Below, one piece after another: positions 20,286 through 32,900 of a DNA stretch of 64,000 bases. Every line of letters begins with the position of its first letter. Position 1 is the first letter of the stretch. Made by a program: the position numbers and the translations under genes. The notes below the pieces were generated by a model. That model was given only the letters and a program-made list of their open reading frames with translations, was not told the DNA's origin and ran no database searches. Source of the DNA: Theristus sp. LFF4_11 (lineage: Eukaryota > Nematoda > Chromadorea > Monhysterida > Xyalidae); NCBI GenBank assembly GCA_030248135.1, contig JASANC010000749.1, positions 50,509 to 114,508 of the forward strand. The letters are read 5' to 3'.

Positions 20286-22437
20286 GTCAAACATCTCGCC
20301 GGGCGGCAACGAGACGAGCGTCTGTCCGGGCGACTGAGCCCCGATGACGGACTGACAATGCACGGGACGATTGTGTTCGTACTCGTTGAAGAACGTGTCA
20401 CGCACGCAGACGCGCAACTCGACACCGACCGTATGCCAGTGCCTGCGGTGGAAGTTTAGTTCGTGCATAAACAACTTTTTGAAGGGCATTCATGAAGCAG
20501 TATTTAGTGATCGCGTAGCTATGTTTAAACACACAGTTAAGCGTCACGAAATACTGCTTCATGATTGACCCTTTAGTTCCAGTGTGTATTGTTCTAGTGT
20601 TCCTACACGCTTTGCTTAGTGTACGAGTGTGTAGTGGGATAGAGACACAATTGTGAAAAAAAATAATTTTTAAGGGAGACTTCACAGGCACGAGGAGACG
20701 TTTGCTGTTTGCCGTTTGACTCGCTGGAGAAAAAGTATTACATTGTTGCATGCTACAATTGCTTACAATGCACATTTTGCGGTTTGTTTTTGGCGCAACA
20801 ACGCAACTGCAACTGGAGCCATTGGATTCACTGGGCTATAGGTCTGTTTCTGGTAAACTGCATCTTAATCTGGTTGACTCAAACGCCCCATCCATCAAGC
20901 CAAATAAGCACATCGAATGTAAAAACGAAAAACCGAACTAACATAAAACTGACGTTCACGTGTTCGTTCGTGCACCCGATTGTGCAGGAGACAAACTGCG
21001 CGGTGTACTGCGTTTGCTCGATACCGGCGGTGGCGAGCACCAGAAATTTTCCGTCTGAATTTTGAAAAAAACATAAACTGTTTATCTTTTGAAACCCTCC
21101 CCGCATTTTGTCAAGTTCGCTTTTCACACCTGTATTGACTGTTCTGCCCCCACACACGCTAACTCCTTTGTCCCCCACCCCTTGCCGGAAAAGTGGTGTG
21201 CCGGCTTCATCTTCCACTGTTTTCGCCGACCTGCTTTTCCTCAAAAGCAACACATTTCATCACTCTTCACAGACTTGGCTGTCGGTTGGTGCCGACAGTT
21301 TCGAGCATGCGCACAGCGTCCGTCTCTCCATCAGCCACCCTGAACTCGAGCTCATCTGCTGGCGGCTGCGCGTTATGCCAACAACAGGGTGTGTCAACGT
21401 CGCAGTCCAGTTCACCCCAATAGTGCACCGGACCACCGTTTTGCTTGTAGTAATAAGCATCGTCATAGGATTCCAACATCACGTCCTTGCCAAAGACACC
21501 TGTAATTTACATGGGTTTAGTAGCCACTGTCAGAGTTACACGATTGGCGAGTCGGTTTTGCTTTCAAAACAAATTATCTTCAGTATGGCAAAAATAATTA
21601 TTTCTAATTTCATAGAACAACCAAATAAGAGAGTTTTATTTAAAAAAATCAGCCGTTTAGCTCACAACGGCACGGAGAATTTATTACGGACCCAAAAATA
21701 TTACCATATTAACAAAATGGGCACAAGCAGGTTGATGCCGAAAAACAGCACCAAAAAGTGGCGGGATCGCCAAATTAACTGGCACCAAAATTAAGGCCAC
21801 CAAACAATTTTTTCTTCGTCTCTGACAAAAAAGAAAAATGGCAGCTTACGTGGCACGAGCGGCTCTCCAAGAATGGCATCTTTGTTGGCTCCGTTGCTAT
21901 CCGCTCCCGCCCCTGCACCTGCCCCGTTGGCACTATCGCCCCCGTTTTCAGAGTCACCGTTCTTGCCGTTTGCACCATTCCCACCCGACGTGCGCCCCCC
22001 TCCATTTGCAACACTCGTTCGCTGAAACAAATCCATTCCATAGAACCGGACTTGTTTTATCAAATTTAACATTCAGCCAACATCAATCAGACAATTTGAA
22101 ATTCATTATTTTGTCAAAATTACTAGAAAACTACGTTCAACAAGAAACAAAAATTCCTGTTTACGTTCTTACCAGTCCGTGTCTTGGATCTCTGGAGTCG
22201 CTGACGAACCTGCTCTTTCGCCTGTTGCCTTCCATTATTGCTTGTTTTGTGAGAAGAAAAGATTTGTTGCCGTTTTTTGGCGAGAGTTTTCGACAAATTA
22301 TGCGAAAATTAATACAGTTTTCAATCATTTGGTGATGGCAAAAGCAGAAAAAACATTCGAGAAAACTAACCGGTGACGCATAACGCTGATAAAAGAGCAA
22401 CATTGCAGATTATTCGAAATCGAGGCGTGACGTGCAT
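20286..22437 (-). CDS. Secreted MAM-type domain protein, 3' end not found
   Basis: Exons are 22371-22437, 22173-22240, 21850-22021, 21275-21499, 20960-21054 and 20286-20474, with phases agreeing throughout (272 codons, then a GTAAGC donor). Exon 1 encodes a signal peptide (MHVTPRFRIICNVALLSALC). Exon 2 has basic NRRKSR. Exon 3 is a Gly/Asn/Ala-rich linker (ANGGGRTSGGNGANGKNGD). Exon 4 carries GELDCDVDTPCCWHN, exon 5 GKFLVLATAG and VSCTIGC, and exon 6 VGVELRVCVRD and SPGQTLVSLPPG. Together these resemble the MAM fold, an extracellular adhesion module. At least one terminal exon is missing. The acceptor of exon 6 (CAAAAAG) is poor and abuts a hairpin MITE. The gene lies downstream of, and on the same strand as, the 23200-25691 gene. 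Confidence 0.7.
20481..20574. mobile_element. 90-bp hairpin MITE in the last intron of the MAM-type gene
   Basis: AAGGGCATTCATGAAGCAG ... CTGCTTCATGATTGACCCTT inverted arms. Its right-hand end in gene orientation lies only about 6 bp before the proposed exon 6 acceptor. Confidence 0.75.
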
Positions 22438-22862
22438 CTTGACCGTCGAGCTATATCTTTGTTTTATTCAGCATTTTCGGTTTGAAATTGATTTACGGTT
22501 TTGTTTGTTTTTTGCATGTCCGCATTGATTTGCGTAAAATAAGCTTTATGTTCTCAGCTTCATAAACTTCTTGTGTTGTTGCTGTGTAATTATTCACAAC
22601 TAAACGCATTTTTTTCCCAACTTCATAAACTCATTACACGGAGATTATCGTGATGAAAAATGGTTGGCGTTTTGTTTTTATAATTGCTGTGTAAAACCAG
22701 TTGATTGTTTTTAAGATAAATTTTATGTTATACACGCACTTGCACTGAATATGCATGCGTTTTCTCTCAATCAGTTTTTCACCGTTTGCTTCACGAAGCA
22801 ATATTTTTCAATAGAACATGAGTTTGTAACTTTAAAACCGATAAAAAAATTACGATTTCAGC

Positions 22863-23171
22863 ATGATGAGAATCGTTTTCTCTTCTCAGCCTTCATTGCT
22901 GTTAGCCTTGAATGTTGTTTTTACCAATGCAGCTTTTGTTGTAAAGGATAAAACGGTGGTGAACAATTTTGCTCAGCTAATTTACTATGAAACGCCGTTG
23001 TTTCAGATCACAATGGTGACTGCAAAATCCATTCAGTTCAAAGTTCGATTTGATGCGAAAACAAAAACTAAAGACATTCCGAAATCCGTTTATTTGTTGG
23101 GTTCAACAATAAATACACCGAAAATAACGGATAAACTGAACGTTCAAATCTTAGAGAAATCTTTGGCCTGA
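22863..23171 (+). CDS. Possible small secreted protein, single exon
   Basis: A 102-codon frame starts ATG ATG and has an N-terminal hydrophobic stretch (SLLLALNVVFTNAAFVV), then alternating polar and hydrophobic sequence (KSIQFKVRFDAKTKTKDIPK) to the stop. It ends 29 bp from the convergent gene at 23200. Third positions are AT-rich, unlike the well-supported genes here, so it may be a chance frame. No family is recognised. Confidence 0.3.
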   Translation: MMRIVFSSQPSLLLALNVVFTNAAFVVKDKTVVNNFAQLIYYETPLFQITMVTAKSIQFKVRFDAKTKTKDIPKSVYLLGSTINTPKITDKLNVQILEKSLA

Positions 23172-23199
23172 AAACAAGGTCAGAGAAGTGATTACGAAA

Positions 23200-25691
23200 T
23201 CACGCCACCGCAAACTTCCGCCGCCGAATCGTGTTCAGGTCACCGCCGTGCAGAATCTGTAGCTCGTTCTGACAAGCACCGGGCACTGAAAGAGAGAACA
23301 GATAGAAAAGTTTTTTAAAGCGCAAAAACGCATAAGAACAAAAGAATTACAGTCGCAGTTAAAACAAACGATCTCGCGGAATTGGGTTGAGTTGATCTGG
23401 AGGAATAATTAAAATTGAGATGATGCTTTAAAATGTAAAATGATATTGATCTTTACGCGCTGCGATAGTAACACCAACTCGAAACAAATGGATTAAGGAA
23501 CAAAAAAGTTTTGAGAAAAGTGAAAAAAAATCTTCGAACTGACACTCTCGGCACTGTGTGCCGCCGCCGACGCAGCTCTGCGTGTTCCAGTCGCAGTCGG
23601 CCGTGCACGCATCCATGTGCACCGCATCTGACTGGTCCTCACCTGGAAACGAAAACTTTCAGAAAAACTATTTCACTGCGACTTTTTTCACGCAACAACG
23701 GTGAACGGTTACGTACGGTTACCCTCAAATGGGAGTGCGCCCGCCCAGCAAAAAAACAACAAACTTCAGAGCTAATCGCTCTGCCGTGCAGAACGCGGTT
23801 CGGCGTTGGGAAACTGTTCCTATACAATGTGGACCCAACAGTGGTTTAAAATTAGGAACCGAGGTCCCGGTCGAGACGTTGTTGACCTTAACCAAGTATG
23901 ACCAATTTTTTAAACGTGTTCCGCTGAAATGACGTCATGTACCGCAAAACATGCGTTTGTCGTTCACAGCAACCAGACTTTTAGTTTGGCCGATTTCTTG
24001 CCGTAAACAAACAGTGAATGTCGACTCAATGAAGCCAAACTGAAATTTTAGTGTCTGCACTTTGACAAACAGGCGTTTTAAAGCAAATGACGTCATTTTA
24101 GTCCGGACACGTTTGAATAAATGCACAATACCCAGGTGAAACCAGGCACGACAACTTAGTGGTAACGCCGATCCGTGGTAAGCGTGCTACATCGCACGAC
24201 TGTTAAGTTTTGTACCTGTACACCCCGTGTAAAGCTTCTGTGGAGCCGCTCAACGGACTCCTTTTCGGTCAATCAACAACGTTGAAGCAAGTTTATTTAC
24301 GACTGTGCTACAAAAAACAATGTTGTTGCTTGACGAAACGGAAAACCGCAGACAACCAAAAAAACGCTCACAAAAAAGCGGCGTTGACTGGACGTAGTGC
24401 AACACGGCCGCGTACGGATCGTCAGAGCGCCGCTTTCGGTGGGCGCGCAATCCGGCGACGCGGTTGGCTCGATCGCGTTTTGCCAACTCGTAGCCGACGA
24501 ACAGCTGGCACTGGTCAGACACTGCAACAGTTTACGGAAGTGTGTTTCATTAAAAAATAGAAAAACCCCACTTTTTGCGCTTAGAACGCGGGACCACAAA
24601 ATGGCGATGACGGCTACTGGAAATGTTCGTTTTATCCGTATTTACTCAAACAAAAACACCCATCGACAGATGAGCTATCTAATGTAGTGTCGTTTCTGTT
24701 AGATCTGCGACTCATTGCGTTTGCAGACGTCGGAAGGTAATCAGTTTCCAGCTTGATAACTGCAGTACGAAATGGCTCTGGTGACTCAACCGTGTCTCAG
24801 GGACACAACTTTACAAATTTTGAATTCCCGCGCCAAGCATGAGACTGTTTACCTATCCATGCGCGCATGGAGTCTCGGGACCAAAAAAAATGACCTTACC
24901 ACAACACAGAGCTGATAATTGGTTTGTGGGCAAGCTGTTGATGATTGACATGTTGTGATTTATGCTGAGTTTTACTATTCAGTGGTGTTGAGGGTCGCTT
25001 AAGTAGCTCCGTTTTGTCAGAGTGATTTTGGTTTCTCAGGGATCGTTTGATCACCATTTTGCTGAATAATTTGCCTACAATGTCCATCGAAACTTACCCG
25101 CACTCAATTATATCAAGACTTTCCTGACACACTGTAAACTCACGTGGCACGCATTTCGTCGCGAGCGTTTCGTCGTTCACCTTGCAGACGTGCGTCGTCG
25201 GGTGCCCGCAGTCGCGGCAGCGCGTGTACGGAGTCCAGCCGACTTCGTCGTGCAACACATTGCCGCCTGCAAATTCAAGGGAAACGTTGAGAACATTTGG
25301 AAAAGCGGCGTTTTCTGTGTTGAGGCAAAGACATTTGACCCGTGCGGGTAAAAAAGTTTTGCCACTGATATGAACCACTTTCATAGTGCATCGAGTAAAC
25401 CTGGAAACCGTGAAATCCAGTCAGTCTTCAGCAAAAACTTTCGGATTGCGCGCTCGGTTGCGGGGATACAGCGGTTACACAACTTTTTTGGAACCGGAAG
25501 TATTTACAAAAATTAACAACAACGAAACAAAAAACAGCCTCACAAGCGTGCTCGTTGTCAACGATCAACTGCATGATCGACAGTTTCCTCGCGACGCCCA
25601 CGTGTTGTTTCATGTCGGCGGCGGCCATTGTTGCAACTGTCGCAACGAACCAGACCAGATACAAACACCACGAGTCGTCGAATGAAGACAT
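23200..25691 (-). CDS. Secreted Cys-rich protein with an internal dibasic cluster
   Basis: Exons 25544-25691, 25144-25266, 24372-24521, 23544-23642 and 23200-23285 have all phase-1 junctions and give 201 residues. A signal peptide (MSSFDDSWCLYLVWFVATVA) is followed by EHACGNVLHDEVGWTPYTRC, RCRDCGHPTTHVCK, then RAHRKRRSDDP, which looks like a furin-type cleavage site. A second Cys-rich part follows (ACTADCDWNTQSCVGGGTQC). I chose the internal donor C|GTGAGT in exon 2 because third positions turn AT-rich beyond it and the next exon then stays in frame. No family is recognised. If cleaved at HRKRR it would release a C-terminal fragment of about 85 residues; whether the halves stay disulfide-linked is unknown. 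A TATA element lies at 25865-25872. Confidence 0.66.
23909..24120. mobile_element. MITE family 2 (AAACGTGTCC/GACGTCA termini)
   Basis: About 210 bp with inverted termini TTTAAACGTGTTCC ... GGACACGTTTGAATAA and subterminal GACGTCA. It lies in an intron of the 23200-25691 gene. A reverse copy is at 59212-59424 inside a Hint-gene intron. Confidence 0.75.
24693..24890 (-). repeat. Dispersed repeat family 3
   Basis: The reverse strand shares GGTCCCGAGACTCCATGCGC, AACAGTCTCATGC and CGTCTGCAAACGCAATGAGT with 53440-53650 and 61763-61955. The spacing is conserved, so it is one dispersed family. No clear inverted termini are seen. Confidence 0.6.
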
Positions 25692-25864
25692 GATTCTTGG
25701 TTGTTGTTGTTGGTGTTGTTTCGGGTATAGAGTTTCTTGATGATTTTCGGCGCAGAAACAACGAACGCGCAAGGATGGAACAGCGACAACAGCCGACGGC
25801 TCTGCGGCACGGAAGTGTTGGACAAAACGCGAATCGAGATGCTCATGCTGATTGACTGCTCGGT

Positions 25865-25872
25865 TATTTATA
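25865..25872 (-). promoter_or_regulatory. TATA element of the 23200-25691 gene
   Basis: The minus strand reads GCTATAAATAACC about 175 bp upstream of the ATG at 25691, which would leave a 5' leader of roughly 140-150 nt. Confidence 0.5.
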
Positions 25873-26943
25873 GCTTTCGCGGTCGTTTGAAAAACTCGAT
25901 TCGAGTTTTTTTGTCGATTTTCGAATGAATAGAGCTGAGACACCGAGAATATGAGCACTGGTGAAGCACAGTTGGAGAAATTAGGTCAATAAGTCATACA
26001 TAGGGTGTCATTTTTGGCAAGAGAAAAAGCTCACATATGGTTGGAATGCAGAAAAACTTGCCCGCTTGACACGACAGCTGGACTGGAAAACTGAACGATT
26101 TGAAGAAGAAACAACAACCCGGAAGGTCACGTATAACATTCGTGAAATGCTTTCTAGTTTTCGACCAGTTTGAAGCGCGTATGGAGAAGGGCGATTTTGA
26201 TTTGATTTTCGACTGAAAAACTTGATGTTTGACCAGAACTAACAATGAAATGTTCATGATAATCGTGGGTTGGCAAACCTACTTTTCGAAATGTTTGTGA
26301 AAAGAAGGTCAACAGGAGAAGACGCGTAAATTGTGTGATCAATTGAATAGATCGTGTCTATTCGTGATCGTGTCACTTTTATGTGGAAAAACCATTTTAT
26401 TTTCACTTTCGTCACATTTCATGAATGATTTATTATTGAAATATTATTGCGCAGTGTCAACGTCCAATGTACGATGAACAAGTTTTTTAAAAAGGTTTTT
26501 CTGTATGTTGTTGAATTTTAGTGTGGTCAAAAGTAACAATTACCGTAAAGTCTTGCATATAAGGTCTTCTTATATAAATTTGAAAATCAAAAATTTCTGA
26601 AAAAAAGTGGAATTTCGTGTGACAGCCTTATAAGTGGGAGGAGGTCTTATAAAGCGAACATTAGGAATTCCAGGCCTTATAAACGGGGTAGGATTTCGAC
26701 CATGTCAAAATTTTGAATTTTTTGGTTTCCCGCCGTGTGACACTCCGCCCACTTTTGAGTGGGGGTCTTATAAGTGGGAGGAACCTTATATGCAAGACTT
26801 TACGGTATATTGTACATACAATGTGTATGTATGTGCGTCATAGTGAAAGTGAAAGTTTTTAAAATTGACGGCGATTTTTGTTTTCTGAATGAAGAGCCAA
26901 AGACATTTTTTGAAATTACATTCATGCCAAAAACGCCCGAAGT
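25873..26943. other. Intergenic, one MITE
   Basis: AT-rich. Apart from the MITE at 26541-26807 I see no gene or RNA here. Confidence 0.5.
26541..26807. mobile_element. MITE family 4 (CCGTAAAGTCTTGCATATAAGG termini)
   Basis: A largely palindromic element of about 265 bp between TA dinucleotides, with termini CCGTAAAGTCTTGCATATAA. Copies at 33237-33502 and 61474-61734 are very similar; 31693-32394 and 43148-43529 are diverged. Frames through it (such as MGGGLIKRTLGIPGLING) recur with the element and are not genes. The TA target suggests a Tc1/mariner or pogo type. Confidence 0.88.
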
Positions 26944-29900
26944 TCAAGTTTCCGCTGCGGCAGATTGGACCTTCTCGAGCGCCTGTTTGAGATCGCTGAT
27001 CAAGTCGTCTGCGTTCTCCAGACCGACACTGAAACGAAATCAGATGAAACCATACAGTTTTCTAAAACTGATACAAGATGATTTCAAAACCAGTTCAGAT
27101 GAGGTAAAACTATGTACACAAGCTTTTCACACTACTTTTCAATTTCTCTTCTATTTCAATGTTGGTTTCATAAATTCTTTCATGTGATTGAGTGTCCAGT
27201 TTTTGCTGTTGGGTTTTGTTTTTTTTGTGGTTAAGTTTGCTGGCTTTGGAAATCGGTTGTCTATATGAATGTGTGTATATGAATTTTGCCACACTTTTGG
27301 CCTGGTTGGTAGCGCGTTAGACTATTGTCGGTTAGACGGTAGCGCGTTAAACGGTACACAGCCCTGCCGATGTGTATAGGCACTTAATGACAGAATAAAC
27401 GCGCCCTACTCGACTGCGTTCTGTGCGCCTATCGGGGTTAGCCCTAGCGAAAGATATCGCCAAACGACACACCGTTCGTAGTGTGTCGAATGAAAAAAAA
27501 AACAACAACATAACAACAATCGGTGCAGACAAACCTGAGTCGAATCAGTCCCTTGCTCAATTCAGCAGCAGCCTCGCGATCCTCTTCGAAGAACATCGGC
27601 CCGTGCGTCATCGTGTACGGATGCTCGATGAGACTTTCGGTACCCCCGAGCGAGACGCACAGGTTGATTAGGCGCACATTCTGTTTTTTTTGGTCAAGAA
27701 AACCGTGTACGTCTTCAAACTCCAAAGAGTGACAAACTGTTTTTGAACAACATTGTTTAAAAGCAGTATGACCTGCTTTAGCTGCTTTAAAATAACGTAA
27801 AAAATAGAGTTTGGCTGCCTGAGTTCCCGCCTCCGGGTGTCTCCCGGTCTCGAAACCGTACAGAAGCGCAATATAATGCGCAGAATTGTCTGTCCCTGAC
27901 GTCAACAAAGCATGAAACGCGGATTCATCTCAACCTCGACCAGCTGTTTCGCCTGATCAGGCTCGGCCATCTCAAAGACGACCATGCCACTAAAGCCGGG
28001 CGACATCTGCTTGCGAGTGATCTCGTGTTTCGGATGCGAGCGTAGTCCCGGATACCAGACTCGCTTGATCGTCTCACGCATCGACTCGAGGAACGTAGCC
28101 ACCGCCAGTGCGTTCTCGTTGTGACGCTGCATCCGGAGTGGCAGCGTTTTCAGGCCGCGAATCAGCAGCGAGGCGTCGAGGGCGCTCTGAAGTCTGCGGA
28201 AACTGTGAGGAAACTCGACAGATTCCAAAAAACACACAGAATAAACTCAATTTACTTGAGTTCTTTGCAACTTGTTGAAATTTTGTTCTTCTCTATTGTG
28301 ACTGGACTGTGTTTTCTGAACTTGGAGCGTGGGTTTCAGGTCGCCTCCTCATGAAAGCTGCCTGTTCGAAACCCACGCCACAGTTCCGCCTGAATCTCGC
28401 AAAAAAAACGGATTCTGGGAAACCTAGCAACACACAAAAATGCAAATTCACAAAAAAACGCACGAACCAAGGTGGATCCAGTGGTCGCTTGATGAACCTT
28501 CAGCTGCTTCCAAAGTTCCAAACGGGCAGTGGTGACGCAGCCAGCAATCAAATCACTGTGACCCCCGAGGTACTTGGAGCTGGCGTTCAAGAATACAGTT
28601 CAGTTGTATATTGCAAAAAACATAAAAAAAATATCACAATCAGTTTTCAAGTGACTTTCACAGCGGTCACTTTCTGATTTACAAACACCAATATCGTCAA
28701 CCAGCAGGTAAGGCCGCTTAAAATTAAAACAGCCAACAGTTCAGTTCACAACGAATTGAGAAAGTCAGCAGTAAACACAAAAAATCCGTCAATTTTCCGT
28801 CGGCCTCAGTTCGGTGCACGCCAGACGTCCACCCTTTTTTATTCCAGAGCTCTGTTTTGTCCGCGGTTTTCGAGCGCATTCATTTTCGGATTGACTTTCT
28901 TTTCGTTTTGCATGATCAGCAGCGACTATAAAACGCAGTAACAACCGACCAACTGTGCAGAACGACGTCGACGCCCTGCTCAAGCGGACGCTGATTGTAC
29001 GGCGACGCAAAGGTGGCGTCCACCACAGTGAGCACACGTCGACGTTTGCCGAGTTCGCCGAGCGCGCTCAAGTCAACCACCGACAACGTTGGATTGCCCG
29101 GCGACTCCGCGTAGACCAGCTGACAAATCATATGTCACTCGACTTTTCTTCAGAACTTTCAGGAGTTGTTTTTCGAAAAATTAACGGGCTCGCAAAATAT
29201 AACGAACCGCCGTTTGTTCAGTGAAGGCCGCTTCGAATTGTTCAACCGTTGCGTCACTCGCGACAAACGTCGAGCGAACGGAGAACTTTGCGAGCGTCTC
29301 TTTGATGAACTTGTACGTCCCACTGTAGCACGGCCCAGTGCAAACCTGGTGGTATACAGTGTGTTTGCGTAAACCTGTGTCACTTTCTTGCAGAGCTCTC
29401 GCAAAAACAATGTCTCATGTTCAGAATTCCAACCGTTTTAGTACATTATTATACTTATAAGCCCGCTGAAATAAATCTAGCGGCTAAGAACGCCACATAC
29501 AGTTGAAAAAACTCTCGTAGACGTTCAGAAACATGGATTCGTTTTGAGTCCAGTGAGTGAGCATGAAAAATCTCTTCCAGCTAGTAAACGTTACCTCCCA
29601 CTCCTCTGCGGTCTTACTTAATCTATACACTAATTCTCAGAAATGCACTGTTGTTTCAGAAACCCTTCATCCTATCACAAAAGAAACTTGTCATCCAGTA
29701 GCGTGTGGTTCAAGAACTCCTCTGATCACTGGAACGAAAACGGTATCATGCGATCGTTGGGTTGACGCACGACATGTTGATTGTGCCTCAAAAAGCACAT
29801 GAAAACGCCCGCCATCGCGGCCAGCCCACTGTTGTAGAGCAACGTGCCGGCACCGCCCTCCACTTGCGCAATCATCAGCTCCGCTGTTTCGTTTGTTGGA

Positions 29901-32900
29901 TTGCCGAGTCGCTGATAAATGTAGCCACCCTGCGGAATACAGGACCGGAAAAGAACATTTTAATGTTATTGGTAAATCGTTTTAATGCGACGTTGGTAAA
30001 TCGATGTATGTCACGAACATTTTGTGACGGGTTCCGATGCGCGGAAAGCGTTGCAGTAAAAACGGAGTGTCAATTCAGTTTCAAAACTATGGTTTATTGT
30101 TGTTTTTGGGTTCGTAACTTTTTTGTTTCGGTCAACACATTGGTTAACTTTTTGTGTGTTGTTTGCTTCTTTCATACGCCTTGTTGTGTTGATTTGGTTC
30201 AAAATTTGTTGATGGGTGTTGAAAAGGTGACAGGTTCAAACGAACATACTGTATAACAGTTTTTCACGGTGGGGTTTATTTCATCAAAGTACAGTATCAA
30301 ACCAAGCACAACGACATGGTACATTGCGTATCTGGCTGGAGTAAAGCATCATCATTCAGATACAAATGTAACTGTGTGTATATATGCATAAAACTTTGAA
30401 AAAATGACAGAAAGGCAATGCACATATACATTTTTCTTCTGCGTATATCCAATGGAATCACCATGACCTACTAAAAGTCACCAACACTTGAATTCAAAGA
30501 TTCATCGTTTTCGGACGTTGAGGCTTGCACTGATCAACTGCAACTGACTTTTCTGGTAACATAACAGCTTCTGGATCCGGATCACTGATGATTTTTTTGT
30601 CTGCGGCTGCCGCTGCAATCGGACCCTTCACTTTCAACACGTCCTCCTTTGCGTTAGCGGACGTTGACACCGCAAGTTCGCCATTGGTGTCGTGGTTCTC
30701 TTCGTAGGCACTGATCTTTTGTTGGTACTGTCTGGAAATTGGAATTTTCTATGAGAAAAAACAAACGGTTTTTCTGTTGTTTGCCAGTGAAGACAAACTT
30801 CTTTGCTACTGATCATAAAAACAAACAGATTTATTAACTTACTCCTTCCACTCGTCAACCGCAGGATTGTGAACGATTGCGTTCCCAGCTTGCATCGTGA
30901 CAAGTTCAAACGAGAACACGTTGTCCTTGAAAAAGCACACGTCAAACGGTGGCGTCACGATGGGATTGATCATGTTTTCTTACTCGTTTCAGTAAAATGA
31001 AGCTTTGATTTCAAAAAATCTTGGATGCGACAATAAAGTTGTGTGCGGTTTCTATTGGAGCGCCAACTGTCGGTTTGTTTCAGTGTTGCACGACTGATCG
31101 GATGAAGTTTGGGTTGTTGTTAGACATCCTTTATATGGTGGTGTCAGAGCAATTTTCAGTTCAACTTTTTACGTCAAAGCGTAGGAACTGAAACACAACA
31201 AGCTCTTTAATTCGTTGGAATTTGGTTCGATTCTATGCAGACAGTGGAAACGATCTCATTGAAATTTCTTAGTTCACATGAAATGTGTGTAATATTACCA
31301 CGCATGTGGATTTGCTAATTTCGCGAGCATGCCTACATTGATGTTTGCTCAAGGAATACGACGTGGTGGGAATGTTGTTAAAAAATTAAATTAAAAATTA
31401 CTATATGTTTATCGAAATTTTAAATATAATAAGGTTAAATCGTTGAATTGCGTTGACAAAATTGACGATGATTGCATGTAAAAAGGTTTTCATGCATACT
31501 GATGATTTTTCTCATGCGGTTATTTCTAGGGTGCACAACTAAGTGAACACTCTTGTGCTAAACCGGTTCCCATGCTGCTAAAAGTTGGTGAAATTATAAT
31601 ATCTAGATAGCTGAAATTTGAACATTACGTAAAAACCTCGTAAATTTTGTTTGCCTACGTAAAACCTTAAAGACTGGTCAGAAAAGTAACAGTACCGTAA
31701 AATCTTGCATACAAATAAGATTCCATCCACTTATAAAACCCCCAACCAAAGGTGGACAGCGCATGGCGGGAAACAAAAAATTCAAATATTGACTCTTGAA
31801 GTCAAAATGCCACCCCGTTTAAAGGGACGGACCTCTTTAAAGATTTTTGTTTTGCTTCTTTTTTGCTGCAGAAACCGTTGGAGACATTTTTAAATTGCGA
31901 TGACCACCAAACAGGCTTGAAAAACTGACTTTTAGCAGAAAAAAGAGTTGAAAAAATTGCAGAAATGTTGTTTTGAATCACATGGCGACATCGTTGGAGA
32001 AGGTCGATCCAGAAGGAACGTCTTCGTTGCGCCATGCCACAAAAATTGGAATAAACTGAGGAAAATTATTTGAACAACAAATCACAACTTATGAGCACTA
32101 AAAAAACGGTCGACGGCGACAAACGGAGGGGGCACGGTGGACAGGGCAGTTTTTGAGGGTGATTGACAGCTGAAACGGTAATGTTGAAGTTCAAGATTCT
32201 GCCCTATCAAGATCTGCAGAGAAAATAAGAATTTTACTAAAAAGACGACGAACTCTTTAATCCGTTCCTAATCTTCCTTTTTTGTAAGACTTTCCCTTGA
32301 TTACTTATAAGGTCGTCACACAAACTTTTTCAAATACAAATTGTTTTTCAAATTTATATATTAGGAGACCTTGCAATATCCCAGAATTTACAGTAACAGA
32401 CATCATGAAAGCAGCATTTTCATAGCCTGGGTGGTAGCGCGTTTTCGAACTCTTGTGTCTGTGCTTTTGGGGGATCTAGCCCCACCGACACCAGGGGTGT
32501 ATTGGCACTTAATGACGGAAAAACTCGATGGGCGCCCTACTCGAAGGCGTTCTTCTGAGTTTTTTTCTGAGTTAAAAGCTAAAAACATCGCCTAAATTAC
32601 TGTTCGTTCGTTAAGCACCTTTTTTGTCTTTTTTGTATCCTGGTTTTCAATCTGTTATTTTTTATTAAGAGTATGATAATGCAAAGCAAAATAGTGCTTT
32701 TAAAAGGGCACCACAATGACAATAAAAATGCATCGTGCATTTGCGCAATTGGCTGAAGCAAAAATGTTTTTTCGTCGGCATCCATGAGCTGACTGAGATT
32801 TTCCAACAAATCAAAACTGCGGTCGATAAAAAACGGTGGTAAAAACAAATAAATATCACAACGTAAAACAACATGACACTACAGTATGGCCGAATAAATA

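Noticed and set aside
24297..24599. The alternative Cys/Ser/Thr-rich frame through the third exon of the 23200-25691 gene
   Set aside because: The chosen frame has strongly GC-rich third positions and matches splice phase on both sides; the alternative does neither.
26634..26843. The open frame beginning MGGGLIKRTLGIPGLING, also at 33192-33410
   Set aside because: It is the body of MITE family 4 and recurs with each copy.
27298..27466. A functional tRNA gene
   Set aside because: Only the A box is clear, no cloverleaf forms, and the body is shared with two other SINE copies.
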